From contig NZ_JALLPK010000001.1 of assembly GCF_023276375.1 (NCBI RefSeq), positions 2,852,001-2,916,000 of the forward strand: 64,000 bases of DNA, written 5' to 3'. Below are positions 7,766-16,590 of the stretch, piece after piece. Position numbers and translations under genes: made by a program. The first letter of the stretch is position 1. Each line of letters opens with the position of its first letter. Source of the stretch: Halocatena marina. GTDB taxonomy: Archaea > Halobacteriota > Halobacteria > Halobacteriales > Haloarculaceae. Below the pieces are notes generated by a model that ran no database searches, was not told the origin of the DNA, and saw only the letters and a program-made list of their open reading frames with translations.

Positions 7766-9130
7766 ATGTCAAGTGAAAGCGCAGTTAGACGCATCGAGAC
7801 GTACTACTCTCGCGAGACACTCGACTCGCGAGGGCGACCACAGACAACGACCGATCCGGAGTGGCGACTCTACTCCTCGGTTGTCAACACGACCGAGCCA
7901 TCACCGGAGAAGGATTTCGGCCTTCGTCGTGGGCTCGGCCACGACAATCCGCACGATAAAAATCAAGCGCAGGAAACGCACGAGCTCACCGTTGAATACG
8001 AGCTTGAACGGTTCCCACACGACGCGGGGGGCAACTCGGTCGATCCGATCGGAGACGCGGCAGCGAGAACGGCCGATAACGAGCTGCAGTATACGCACTC
8101 GTTCTTGCAGATCACACAGAAAGATCAGATCCTTACTCGGAACACGGTTCATCGAAAGTGGTTCGACCGGCCGGATATCGATCCGACGAGCCATCCGTCC
8201 GGGTCAGATCCGGGCGCTGAGTCGCGCGATACGCGCAAGTATATCTATGGGCGCGGAGGCCGGCCGGAGGAGGCCGTGCTTGGTATCGATGCGAGTGACA
8301 ACGCACTCTGTGTCGTCGAGTGTCCCTATCAGTTCCAGATGGTCCGGCCATACCAGTGGGATCAGCCCATAAACGGATTTTTGCACGTTGTGTCGACCGA
8401 TCCCTCGGATACGGACCTCTCGGTTGAACTGGAAAATGTCGATGCAAGCGAGACGGCCTCGGTGACGACTGACGCAGCAGATGCGACCACCGCAGTCGCG
8501 AGCTCGTCCGAACTCAGCTCTCTCGGGACGATCTGGGTGCCGGACGAACACGTGGGCTCAATCCTCGTCTATGACGATGATGGATCGGGGGCGGGATCGG
8601 CAGGCGAGCCCGCTCAGCTGCTTGGGGTTGTGAAAGGCACCTCCCTCTATGATGGCATCGACTACGATAGCGGAACTCCACCGCTCGGTTCCGGGTCCTT
8701 CGACGACGGGACATCCCTCGAGGGCAAGCAGTACGCGATCGGCGCAGAAGTGCTCTGGAACGGGCGGGCGATCGCCGACTATCATCAGGGCTCTAGCCTC
8801 ACGATCTCGAACGACATGGGCGAGGAGGCCGCGACTGACACCGGATTCGAAATTGCCCGGCAGGTCGGCACACAAGAGGTCACATCGGAGACGACCGCGT
8901 TTGGTGAGACCGCATCGAATGACAACTTCGAGGACTTCGTCGAGGGCCGTGAGGGAGAGTATCAGATCCAGCTCACTGACGGGAATATCACGCTCTCGAA
9001 GGCGTTCCTGTCGGAGGGCACACCGGCTAGCAGTGAATCCGGTGAGGCGTTCCTTCTGCCCGAATCGACGTTCACCGCACTCGAAGATATCGACAACAGC
9101 CGTGAGGCGATCGAGTTCAGCCACACATAG
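7766..9130 (+). CDS. Probable major tail tube protein
   Basis: 454 aa, beta-rich, Ser/Thr/Gly-rich and strongly acidic. Segments such as EVLWNGRAIADYHQGSSLTI and the repeated SNDMGEEAATDTGFEIARQV region resemble the beta-sandwich of tail tube proteins. An insertion of about 90 residues rich in Asp, Ala and Ser (about 225-300) could be a surface Ig-like or exposed domain. It is the largest protein of the tail part and sits exactly where a tube gene is expected. A tail sheath protein is the main alternative. Confidence 0.55.
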   Translation: MSSESAVRRIETYYSRETLDSRGRPQTTTDPEWRLYSSVVNTTEPSPEKDFGLRRGLGHDNPHDKNQAQETHELTVEYELERFPHDAGGNSVDPIGDAAARTADNELQYTHSFLQITQKDQILTRNTVHRKWFDRPDIDPTSHPSGSDPGAESRDTRKYIYGRGGRPEEAVLGIDASDNALCVVECPYQFQMVRPYQWDQPINGFLHVVSTDPSDTDLSVELENVDASETASVTTDAADATTAVASSSELSSLGTIWVPDEHVGSILVYDDDGSGAGSAGEPAQLLGVVKGTSLYDGIDYDSGTPPLGSGSFDDGTSLEGKQYAIGAEVLWNGRAIADYHQGSSLTISNDMGEEAATDTGFEIARQVGTQEVTSETTAFGETASNDNFEDFVEGREGEYQIQLTDGNITLSKAFLSEGTPASSESGEAFLLPESTFTALEDIDNSREAIEFSHT

Positions 9131-9162
9131 ATTTCGGACTACCAGACACCAGAACCAGATCC

Positions 9163-9408
9163 ATGTCTAACAATTCAGACGACGACTCAAGAACGATTGT
9201 CGAATCTCCAGCAGACACGGTCAACCCCGACTATATCGAGGAGGACGAGGGAGAATATCCATCATTCGAGGCGGTCACTCGACAGCGCGATGCTGACGGC
9301 GAACTGCTCCCCAAGGACGTCTATGTCGAGGAGTTCGGGCAGTTAGGGATTGATCCACATACGGATCATAGGAGACAGCGTCCTCAACGACATCTTGGAG
9401 TGCCGTGA
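9163..9408 (+). pseudogene. Truncated provirus tail gene (possible tail assembly chaperone)
   Basis: The first ~62 codons (MSNNSDDDSRTIVESPADTV...) are acidic and haloarchaeal in style. From about 9350 the frame becomes basic and reads antisense to a winged-helix regulator gene on the other strand. The provirus sequence is therefore cut at about 9345-9360 and joined to foreign DNA. Position after the tube gene fits the small chaperone normally followed by the tape measure gene, which is missing. Confidence 0.6.
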
Positions 9409-9907
9409 ACACGGTCATTCCCTCGACGGAATGGACACCGAGTTTCGTTGCTGCAGTCCGCTGTGTGAGCTCACCAGCCATAATCCGGAGTGTGTAGTGG
9501 AGTGCAGCAGCTAATTTCGCGATTCCGTGTCGTTCGACGAACACTCGGATATCCTCTGACTCAAGTTGCCGTCCGATTGCGTCGATCAGCGTGGGTGTTG
9601 CAAGAACGTCGCCGTGCTTGGTGTCGAACTGCAGACGAATTAGAACGACCGAGACCGTCGTTGGTGTCGCGTCCTCATTTCGAGAGAGGAGTCCCATCTC
9701 CTCAAGCTGGCCGATATATTTGTAGGTCGTGGAATGGGCCATATCGAGCTCTCGCTTGATGATCTCGATCTCCACAGGGCTGGTCTGAAGAATATAGATG
9801 TAGAGGCGAGCCAACCGTGGTGTATTCAAGAGTTCAGCGTACGTGAGGAGGTCGTTGAACGTCTTCTCGGGGTTCGACGCTGTCCGTATTCTATCATCCG
9901 TCGACAT
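9275..9907 (-). pseudogene. Winged-helix transcriptional regulator, C-terminally truncated
   Basis: Start at 9907 (MSTDDRIRTASNPEKTFNDL). An N-terminal winged helix (RLARLYIYILQTSPVEIEII, then HSTTYKYIGQLEEMGLLSRN) is followed by a haloarchaeal ligand-like domain ending VVEDAVSYDPYVD. Downstream of that point, about 9350, the frame runs on antisense into the provirus remnant and turns Arg-rich, so the native C-terminus is lost or replaced. It resembles the many haloarchaeal TrmB/MarR-like regulators associated with mobile elements. The gene could still make a near-complete protein of about 190 aa plus a junk tail. Confidence 0.7.
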
Positions 9908-9910
9908 CAC

Positions 9911-9936
9911 AATACATGTTCTATGTACAGTGTATT
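9911..9936. promoter_or_regulatory. Palindromic operator upstream of the winged-helix gene
   Basis: TACATGTTCTATGTA (9913-9927) is a 15-base perfect palindrome around a 5-base centre, and AATACA (9911-9916) pairs with TGTATT (9931-9936). The site begins 4 bases upstream of the regulator start codon at 9907. It is the probable self-operator. Confidence 0.5.
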
Positions 9937-10042
9937 GACTCTTGTTGAACTCAAGAAGCGATAGCGCGGAGTCACCTACCTTAAGCACGAGTGAACGGTA
10001 AGGTGGAGAGGAGCACGTTCGTAACAGCGACAGTATCTCAAC

Positions 10043-10315
10043 TTGGAAGAATGGAGTGTCACAGAAAGCACACTCACTGCCTGTGACGGCGAGTACCTCA
10101 TGCAGTTCGGATTTTGCCGATATAAGAACAACACCGAACGGAACACCGCTGAGGACGGAACGGTTCTTGGAGCCAACCTCGGGATCGAACACCTCGTAGT
10201 TCCCACCTTTTTTGTCAGCAGGTGGGGGTTGACCCACACCTCCGCGAGTTCGAGAGGTAAGTGCCGACTTCAACAGACTGGAACACGAAGCGCCCACCGG
10301 ACTCTCGATACCTAA
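10043..10315 (+). pseudogene. TnpB (IS200/IS605 orfB) remnant
   Basis: The segment reads WSVTESTLTACDGEYLMQFG, then AEDGTVLGANLGIEHLVVPT, then LQQTGTRSAHRTLDT. This matches the middle of haloarchaeal TnpB, where AEDGTVLGVDLGIEN carries the RuvC-I aspartate and LQQTGTRSAHRTL follows about 35 residues later. Here the catalytic Asp is replaced by Asn (GANLGIE), the part between the two blocks is frame-disrupted, and both ends are missing. It is a dead fragment. It lies 8 bases before an AAA-ATPase remnant, so several unrelated scraps have been joined here. Confidence 0.7.
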
Positions 10316-10322
10316 ACACAGC

Positions 10323-10497
10323 ATGGCAAACGGAACGACGAATACTGAACCATTCACCAAAGAGTGTCTGTCAGTAATTCCCCAGCTATCACAGGGTAAT
10401 TTCCGACGGGTTCTCTCGGTATGTACCCGGGTACCCGATGAGGTAGTCGACGAGAAACGACCGGATCGACGGCGATCTCGTACAAGAAGTAATATGA
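10323..10497 (+). pseudogene. C-terminal remnant of an AAA ATPase related to the gene at 33357-34520
   Basis: The frame EPFTKECLSVIPQLSQGNFR, then RVLSVCTRVPDEVVDEK, aligns along its length with the end of the intact ATPase on the other strand (QPFTEGSLDHILQRSQGNIR, then QVLSICSRILDSAVDEK). After DEK a one-base shift restores a matching tail (DRIDGDLVQEVI, stop 10495-10497, against SHITADFTRELLIL, stop). So this is the last ~55 codons of a diverged paralogue with one frameshift and no N-terminus. It shows that a second copy of this defence-type ATPase once stood beside the Csa3-like gene. Confidence 0.75.
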
Positions 10498-10570
10498 TGA
10501 ATGCCAAGCGGGGGAGCTGAACCTAGTCTGTCATCAACCCAACTGTTAACGCTAACGAAATTCGAACATA

Positions 10571-11224
10571 TCAGATTTGTAGTCTACTCCACGTCTTCAG
10601 AAATACACGCCCACTGTCGGTTATCGAGACGTTCTTCGACCGTCCTTCCTTCGTAGTCGAAACGAGTTTTTCAGATTCCAAACTACTGACGTGGCGAGCT
10701 ATTGTACTTTTTGACTTGCCCAATTTATTTGCTATCTGACTGATGGAAAGTGGTGTATCCAGAGCGTCCAGATCTGCCAGTAATCTTGCTTCGGCGTCCG
10801 AAACATTCCCTCGGAGATTCAACTGAGGAATCCGACGAACGCTGCTGTCGATATCTCCCACCTGCAGGATAGTGTCCACGTAGTCCGTACTTGTGAACGT
10901 CGCGACGGTCAGAGGCAGGAGTAATTCTCGAGCACCCCCACCGAGAATTACGATAGTTTCACCGTCCGACGCCCGAATGAGATCGGCACAGTACAGCGTT
11001 GTTTCTACAAAATCCGAGTACGGCAGAGTCTCGGTCCATAGGTCGAGACCGGGAACCACCTGTGTAAGAACGTCTTCTACCTCGCTGAACGCGTCGTCCC
11101 CTTGCTCGGATTCGGTAGCAGGTTGTAGTAACAAGACGTGATCGCCAGAATCGAGACCTTCACTTAGAACTGGTCGTACCACGCGACGACTGTCGAAACC
11201 CAGTGGCGCTAGATAGGTACGCAT
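10571..11224 (-). CDS. Csa3-like CARF-domain winged-helix regulator
   Basis: 217 aa. An N-terminal Rossmann-like CARF domain (MRTYLAPLGFDSRRVVRPVL at the start; the GDHVLLLQPA strand; the loop TIVILGGGARELLLPLTVA around 91-109) precedes a C-terminal winged helix (PLSISQIANKLGKSKSTIAR, about 157-176). Csa3-type proteins bind cyclic oligoadenylate in the CARF dimer and regulate CRISPR genes. No CRISPR array or cas gene is present here; instead the gene lies head-to-head with the large helicase operon starting at 11672 and is a candidate regulator of it. Start chosen at the ATG of the conserved MRTYLAPLG opening. The family assignment is good; the regulated target is inference. Confidence 0.8.
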   Translation of the reverse strand: MRTYLAPLGFDSRRVVRPVLSEGLDSGDHVLLLQPATESEQGDDAFSEVEDVLTQVVPGLDLWTETLPYSDFVETTLYCADLIRASDGETIVILGGGARELLLPLTVATFTSTDYVDTILQVGDIDSSVRRIPQLNLRGNVSDAEARLLADLDALDTPLSISQIANKLGKSKSTIARHVSSLESEKLVSTTKEGRSKNVSITDSGRVFLKTWSRLQI

Positions 11225-11671
11225 ACATTTGACATCCCCTCCGATGATCCTTATTGTTCCGACTCAGTGCAACAGTCGGCACGATATTCGCACAGAACTG
11301 GGTCAGATTCTTCACCAAATGGACCAATTGGCCCAATTTCGCTGATTCGTCGTTCCAAATCACTGCAATTGACTCGCATTTGTTGCACTACCGATAGTTA
11401 CTTGATGCTTTCCATGTTATTGCTAAGTTGTTCACACGTCCGTTTCCGGGCGATGGGATTGCCCGGAGCGGGGAGTGACATCTGTATAAAATAAAATATA
11501 AATAAATCGATATATTTATATCAAATACGATCTGAATAGTACGTGCCGTATTCCGTTCGAGGAGGCCTGAAACGGCCGAATCGTCCTGTAGCCACGCCTT
11601 CAGTCATCGGATACGAACGAACGGCGTCCATCCCACATCGACGCCAGACAAACTCCCAAGACACCCAGACG
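11225..11671. promoter_or_regulatory. Divergent regulatory region between Csa3-like gene and helicase operon
   Basis: No gene is supported. An AT-rich block at 11488-11531 contains TATA-like ATATTTATATC (11511-11521), suited to initiation near 11545 and rightward transcription of the long operon. A GTG at 11543 is in frame with the first gene but would add 43 basic residues. A palindromic TTGGCCCAA lies near 11330. The long leader may hold regulator binding sites for the Csa3-like protein. Confidence 0.5.
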
Positions 11672-12538
11672 ATGACAGACTCACCCGATACCGATACGCC
11701 CGCGTTAGCAGAGTTCATCGGCACGCGAGATTCGTTTCTCGTGATCCGAGATCCGCAACTCGCCAAAACTGGAACGCAAGCACGAGCGCAACTCCGGACG
11801 CTGCCGTTGCTGGCAGAGTTCGGCCTCGACACAGTCGCTTATCCCGGAATCTACGACAACGGATTGCGACTCGTTGAGTACGACATGATCGCGAACGAGT
11901 CATTGCGAGAGAGCGGCGTGGAGGAAGTCGAGTTTCCCCTCGTTCACTACGTCAGTCAGGAAATGCTGACCGGTGAACTGCGCGACGAGGAGCGTACCTT
12001 TGACGACCAGGACATTGTCCGCCAATTGCTGCGGGGCCGACCCTCGGGTGTCCCCTACGTGTTCGTCACCGACACGAACACGCCCACGATGCCCAAGCAC
12101 ACGAAGAAACCAGGTAAATCGTTTATCGATGAGTTCGAATGTACGGTCGCCGATCATAAGGCGCTTCTGAAGCGCTACCTGCAGTACAACCTTGACTCAG
12201 ACCTATCGCTGTCAACGACGCAGAACCTGTATTTCCATCAGGTTTCTGCCCATCACAAGGCGGCGGAATTAAACGCAGACACCATCCCAGAGTTGTTCGA
12301 CTACACGCAGATTCCTGCTGATAGTCCGGCCTGGGACCCGCTGTACTATCTCATCCGTGAGGACGTCGAAAACGTCCTCGAAGATTACTCTGAGCGTATC
12401 AGGGAAGCACTCCGGTCGTGGACCGAAAGCGGCCCGACCCAGCAGGTCGCCAATCGCATGCTAGACATGCTTGAGTTGGTGGAATTCGAGGGAGAACGAC
12501 TCGACAACTATCGCTACCGCCATCAGGAGGATAAATGA
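11672..12538 (+). CDS. First gene of the Dpd-like operon, unknown function
   Basis: 288 aa, soluble, acidic, mixed alpha/beta. It begins MTDSPDTDTPALAEFIGTRD. A central KHTKKPGKSFIDEFEC segment (about 145-160) and a helical C-terminal half (residues ~170-285) are visible, but no P-loop, HTH or nuclease motif is clear. I reject the upstream GTG at 11543 because the extension is Arg-rich and unlike the rest. The last codon overlaps the next start (ATGA at 12535-12538), so it belongs to the seven-gene operon that runs to 30438. It has no counterpart I can name in bacterial dpd clusters. Confidence 0.7.
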   Translation: MTDSPDTDTPALAEFIGTRDSFLVIRDPQLAKTGTQARAQLRTLPLLAEFGLDTVAYPGIYDNGLRLVEYDMIANESLRESGVEEVEFPLVHYVSQEMLTGELRDEERTFDDQDIVRQLLRGRPSGVPYVFVTDTNTPTMPKHTKKPGKSFIDEFECTVADHKALLKRYLQYNLDSDLSLSTTQNLYFHQVSAHHKAAELNADTIPELFDYTQIPADSPAWDPLYYLIREDVENVLEDYSERIREALRSWTESGPTQQVANRMLDMLELVEFEGERLDNYRYRHQEDK

Positions 12539-13461
12539 ACACCACATACACGCCGGCAAACAATAAGCCGGACAAGTTACTCACCGGGTTTATCTCGGTG
12601 CGAGCACCGGAACTCAAACACGTCTATCGTTCCCTCCAAGGAGCGACCAGCGTCTCCGAAGTCACGGGTAAGTTCGGACGCCCGACAGCGAAGGGGTTGA
12701 AGACGGAACATGTCGAGGACACGATTCGCTTCCTCAACGCAGTCGACCTCATAGAGAGCCCAAGCGGCGACATCAGGGACACAGTCGAGCGAATAAACGA
12801 GAGTCACTTCGAGAACCTCCCGTTCGAAATTCGCTTGCTGTACCACTGCAACCAGCAGGAAGACCGCCAGCGCCACTTTGCTGACGTCCACCGAGTCCTG
12901 ATGAGTGAGGAGAGTCGAACTGTCGACTCCAGCCGTGACGACCTTCGGACAATTCTGAAGCGTGAGACGGAGTATGACTTCAGCTGGACCGACGAGAAGA
13001 TAGATATGTGGGTTATCATGTGCGAAGGACTGGGCCTTATATCCGAAACCGAAGACGGGATCGTGCTGAGTCCCTGCCGAGTCTTGGTACACGATGCACT
13101 TGTGCTCGCGCCGATGAGTTCGAGTGATGATCCCAGCTACGGCGACGCGACGCTCGACGATGGCGAATTCCGTTTCGCACTCGACTGGATCCACGAGAAC
13201 CTGTTCACCGTCTACTTGAACCGGTCCGGAACCCCGCGGGTACATCCTGCGATTGCAGACGTCCTCCGGAACATGGAGGATGACAAAGTCTTGTCCCTTT
13301 TAGCTCTCGGTGACGCGAAAAACGAGGTGAAACTGCCCCCGGCGAACCTCGGCGAGGACAACCGTGGGAACCGGCGGAGCGTAACCCACGTCTCTCTCCG
13401 CCCGCGTCCACATGCAATGGCGTACCAATACCCACTCAATCAGTCCTCGACCCATCAATGA
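12535..13461 (+). CDS. DpdG-like protein
   Basis: 308 aa. The N-terminal third has a winged-helix-like stretch (SVSEVTGKFGRPTAKGLKTE, then VEDTIRFLNAVDLIES), the middle is helical and Asp/Arg-rich, and the end reads RPRPHAMAYQYPL. It is sandwiched by 4-base overlaps between the first gene and the large ATPase gene, so its product is made in step with the ATPase. Size, winged helix and position just before the ~1000-aa ATPase match what I recall of DpdG preceding DpdH in bacterial 7-deazaguanine restriction clusters. The similarity is by layout rather than a motif I can prove. The 298-aa gene at 34520-35416 pairs with a smaller ATPase in the same way. Confidence 0.6.
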   Translation: MNTTYTPANNKPDKLLTGFISVRAPELKHVYRSLQGATSVSEVTGKFGRPTAKGLKTEHVEDTIRFLNAVDLIESPSGDIRDTVERINESHFENLPFEIRLLYHCNQQEDRQRHFADVHRVLMSEESRTVDSSRDDLRTILKRETEYDFSWTDEKIDMWVIMCEGLGLISETEDGIVLSPCRVLVHDALVLAPMSSSDDPSYGDATLDDGEFRFALDWIHENLFTVYLNRSGTPRVHPAIADVLRNMEDDKVLSLLALGDAKNEVKLPPANLGEDNRGNRRSVTHVSLRPRPHAMAYQYPLNQSSTHQ

Positions 13462-16400
13462 ACCAGCAAACCACTACATCGGCGGCCCCCGGTGACATGC
13501 CCCGTTACTGGGATGACGACCAAGTTGACCACTTCATCACCTCGGAAGCCCATACAAAGAAGAAGACGCCTGAGCAATTCAAGGAGACTCACGTCGACAT
13601 CGACCGGATCTACGCCGACACGCTGACGCCGCTCGGTGTCTCGGGCAGCTTCGTCACGCAGGAGAATGTTCTTGACTCCATCACGGCCTCAACGGTTGGC
13701 GGTCCTGATAGCGAAGATGACCCGGATCCGAATCGGATTTTCATCCTGCGCGGTGAACCCGGTTCGGGGAAGAGCCAACTGTGCGAGTGGACAAAGTACC
13801 AGATCAACGGCTACGGTGCGGATGACGGAATTGAAGACTACGTAGCTCTACACGTCTCACGAAGCCAGACCCGGATGGATCAGATCGTTAAGACCCTGAC
13901 CGAACCCCTAGACGTCGACCCCGATGTCGGAAATATTGACGATCTGAATCCCAAGGATGCTGCCAGCGCTATCGTAGAGTACCTGCGTGGCATCTGGTCG
14001 ACAGAACACTTCACCGACTACGAGATACGGGAACTGACGGAACCGCGTGGAGACTCAAGCGACTTGCGGGAGATTTTCGCCAAAAACATTTGGGAGTACC
14101 AGGAAGCGCTCAACTCCCGGGATCAGAATCCAGACTTCAATCTTCTGACACGCAGCGACTTTCGCGCCCTGCGACTCCAGTTGAGTTTCAGTACCAAACT
14201 CACCGAGAACAAAGACCTACTCTACCCGGTCCTTAAAAACGAGGCCCACGAGTACCTTTCTCGTAACCTCGTTGGCGACTTCCAGGAGCAACTCCAGGAA
14301 TACTCGGATCTGTATCTGGAACAAGGTATCCGTCCGGTGCTCATCTGTGAGGATCTTACAACGTTCAGCGTCCTGAAGGAGCAACTCTTGGACCACATCT
14401 TCGAGCTCGGCAGCAGCAACTACGATATCGTCCTTGGGTGGACAATCGGCTGGGAGCAGGACAACATCGACGACGCGCTCGCACGTAGTGACGCGGCGAC
14501 GTACATGAAAGGTCGCTCGGAAGGGTATCTGACGATGTCCAACGAGGACGGTGAGGCGTACTTCCTCGATGATGACGCCTCAGTCGCTCTCGCTCGCTCG
14601 TATCTGGACGCTATTAAGCGAAACTCCGAAACAAACCGTATTACCGAAGAGGTTGAGGCGGCGTTTGACGGTCTGTACCCGTTCAACGAACGCTTCGTCC
14701 ACGTCGCCTATAGACAGTTGAGCGATGAGGGCAGTAATCGAAAGACGCCACGACTGCTCCTCTTGCGGGTGGTGAAACATTGCCTCAAGTCAACCTGGCC
14801 ACCATTCGAGGCGATGAAGTCGAACTCGTTCGTCAACACGCCAACCTTCGATATCGACATGAAGTACGACCAGATCTACCAAGACGTCAGCCGCTGGTAC
14901 GGCGTTCCAGTCGAAGGCGGAATTGGCGTGAAGCTCGGTATATTCGAGACGTTCGGTATCGGCCTCCCCGATAGCGACGACGCATCCGTAAAGGGCGAGT
15001 ACGTCGTGTTTGACAGGGGTAGGGGAAGCGCTGTCTTGGACAAGATCAAGAATCCTCCGACCCCGAATCGAGATGTCGACACGGACGATGAGGAAGCTGA
15101 GGAAGACAACGAAATCGATGAGAGCGAGGAGGAAGAGGGAGTAGGTCAGACCGGGGAGGAGGTAGATGATGTTGCTGTATTCAAGTATCCTGATCTCTCC
15201 GAGAAAGAACGTGAACAACAGCGTAAGTATCAGGAATTTCAGGACTGGGTGACCAGTGGCGAAGAATATCCCAGTTCGGACACACTTCACGATGGAGCTG
15301 TTACGGTCCTCGAACGCTGGCACGAGCCCACCCGGCTCAGTAATCACGAAGCTCCAGTTGATTCATCGGAAGACAGAGCGGCCGGGGCAATCTACTATAC
15401 GAGTGGTGACAATATTCCTGTATCAATTCAGGGAGATCAGCAACGTCAGGCAAGCGTAGACATCGAACTCGAGTGGGGGATGGAGCACGAAGACCTCTAC
15501 ACTCCCATGCTGGAGTATGGACTATTCGACGTTTTCGATTCCGAGACGACGAACTTCGACCAACTTCGGGCGTGGACGGATACCAACGTCACCACGTTCA
15601 AGCGAGAGATGCGGGGGGAGATCGAGGCATGCCTCCCCGAAGAACTTACCATCGAAAAGACCCTCGTGCTGGCGCAATTCTTCCTCGTGAATGCCGCTCG
15701 CGGGTACGAAGTCAAGGACGAGTCGATTCCAACTGAAGTCGTCTTCGAGGAGTACAACAGCGACCAGTCCTACGGAAAGCCACTCATCGACCACTTCGAC
15801 TCGAACAGTTCATTCGGGGAAGCGTTCGCGAAGCTGGCGATGTCATCAAGCCATATCGATGAACTTGTTCAAGGATTTTTCCTCCTCAAATCAGGTGTCG
15901 TCGACTACGAACGCCTATCGAAGGCTCGCAGTGCAGTGGCAGAGAACCTCGAGACCCATGTCGACGCTGCTATGATGATCGACATGGGCGACCTCGCCGA
16001 TGCCTACAAGATTGGAACGACCAGAAACAAGGCTAGTAGAGGGATTACGGTCGCAACGCTTTTCGACCGCATCTCCGACTATGCGACCGAACTCCAGCGG
16101 CTCACCACCGATGAAGACGCTGACCACATCCATAGGTCACTTGCCCCCGTCGGAAGGTGGTACGACAGCGTCCACACTGCCGCCGACTTAGTCGACTGGT
16201 TCGAGACGCTGGAGGCCTGTCGCGGCGTGATGGACGTTGGCGACAAGAAATCCTACGAGGAAGCCCGCGAACTGCTCGGTCTCGAGGAGGTCGATGGCTC
16301 TCCGAGAGATCTGGGTCTCGCCTTGTTCCGCGAGGATGTCGAGCAGTTCCGGGACATCGATGACACGAATGGAGTGACACTCCTCGCCACGCTCCACGAT

Positions 16401-16589
16401 TTTGCACGAAGTCGTCACGAGCAGGCCGCTTGGAAAGTCTACGAAGCGTTCGATGAACTCATCGACGACCTTCAGGACGGCGAACACGCCACCGGGGTAA
16501 ACCTCGAACACCGCATCAAGCAACTTGAGGAGTACAGCAACTACGAGGAGAAACGTCAGACGATCCGCTCTTTAACGGAGGATCTCTAA
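13458..16589 (+). CDS. Large P-loop ATPase, DpdH-like
   Basis: 1043 aa. The Walker A motif GEPGSGKS is at about 99-106, preceded by a strand (RIFILR). A Walker B-like RPVLICEDLTTF occurs near 290-302 and a sensor-like stretch IVLGWTIGWEQD near 325. An extremely acidic linker (about 540-575, Glu/Asp run) separates the ATPase from a long helical C-terminal half of ~450 residues. The shape (N-terminal STAND/AAA-like ATPase, long helical tail) and the operon place agree with DpdH, the ATPase of the bacterial Dpd restriction half. It overlaps the previous gene by 4 bases and the next starts one base after its stop. No nuclease motif was noticed, so it probably powers or gates the helicase/PLD partners. 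Confidence 0.7.
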   Translation: MNQQTTTSAAPGDMPRYWDDDQVDHFITSEAHTKKKTPEQFKETHVDIDRIYADTLTPLGVSGSFVTQENVLDSITASTVGGPDSEDDPDPNRIFILRGEPGSGKSQLCEWTKYQINGYGADDGIEDYVALHVSRSQTRMDQIVKTLTEPLDVDPDVGNIDDLNPKDAASAIVEYLRGIWSTEHFTDYEIRELTEPRGDSSDLREIFAKNIWEYQEALNSRDQNPDFNLLTRSDFRALRLQLSFSTKLTENKDLLYPVLKNEAHEYLSRNLVGDFQEQLQEYSDLYLEQGIRPVLICEDLTTFSVLKEQLLDHIFELGSSNYDIVLGWTIGWEQDNIDDALARSDAATYMKGRSEGYLTMSNEDGEAYFLDDDASVALARSYLDAIKRNSETNRITEEVEAAFDGLYPFNERFVHVAYRQLSDEGSNRKTPRLLLLRVVKHCLKSTWPPFEAMKSNSFVNTPTFDIDMKYDQIYQDVSRWYGVPVEGGIGVKLGIFETFGIGLPDSDDASVKGEYVVFDRGRGSAVLDKIKNPPTPNRDVDTDDEEAEEDNEIDESEEEEGVGQTGEEVDDVAVFKYPDLSEKEREQQRKYQEFQDWVTSGEEYPSSDTLHDGAVTVLERWHEPTRLSNHEAPVDSSEDRAAGAIYYTSGDNIPVSIQGDQQRQASVDIELEWGMEHEDLYTPMLEYGLFDVFDSETTNFDQLRAWTDTNVTTFKREMRGEIEACLPEELTIEKTLVLAQFFLVNAARGYEVKDESIPTEVVFEEYNSDQSYGKPLIDHFDSNSSFGEAFAKLAMSSSHIDELVQGFFLLKSGVVDYERLSKARSAVAENLETHVDAAMMIDMGDLADAYKIGTTRNKASRGITVATLFDRISDYATELQRLTTDEDADHIHRSLAPVGRWYDSVHTAADLVDWFETLEACRGVMDVGDKKSYEEARELLGLEEVDGSPRDLGLALFREDVEQFRDIDDTNGVTLLATLHDFARSRHEQAAWKVYEAFDELIDDLQDGEHATGVNLEHRIKQLEEYSNYEEKRQTIRSLTEDL

Positions 16590-16590
16590 T

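Noticed and set aside
9946..10507. Long leftward frame continuing upstream of the winged-helix gene
   Set aside because: It reads antisense to the TnpB and ATPase remnants and has no start or composition support beyond 9907.
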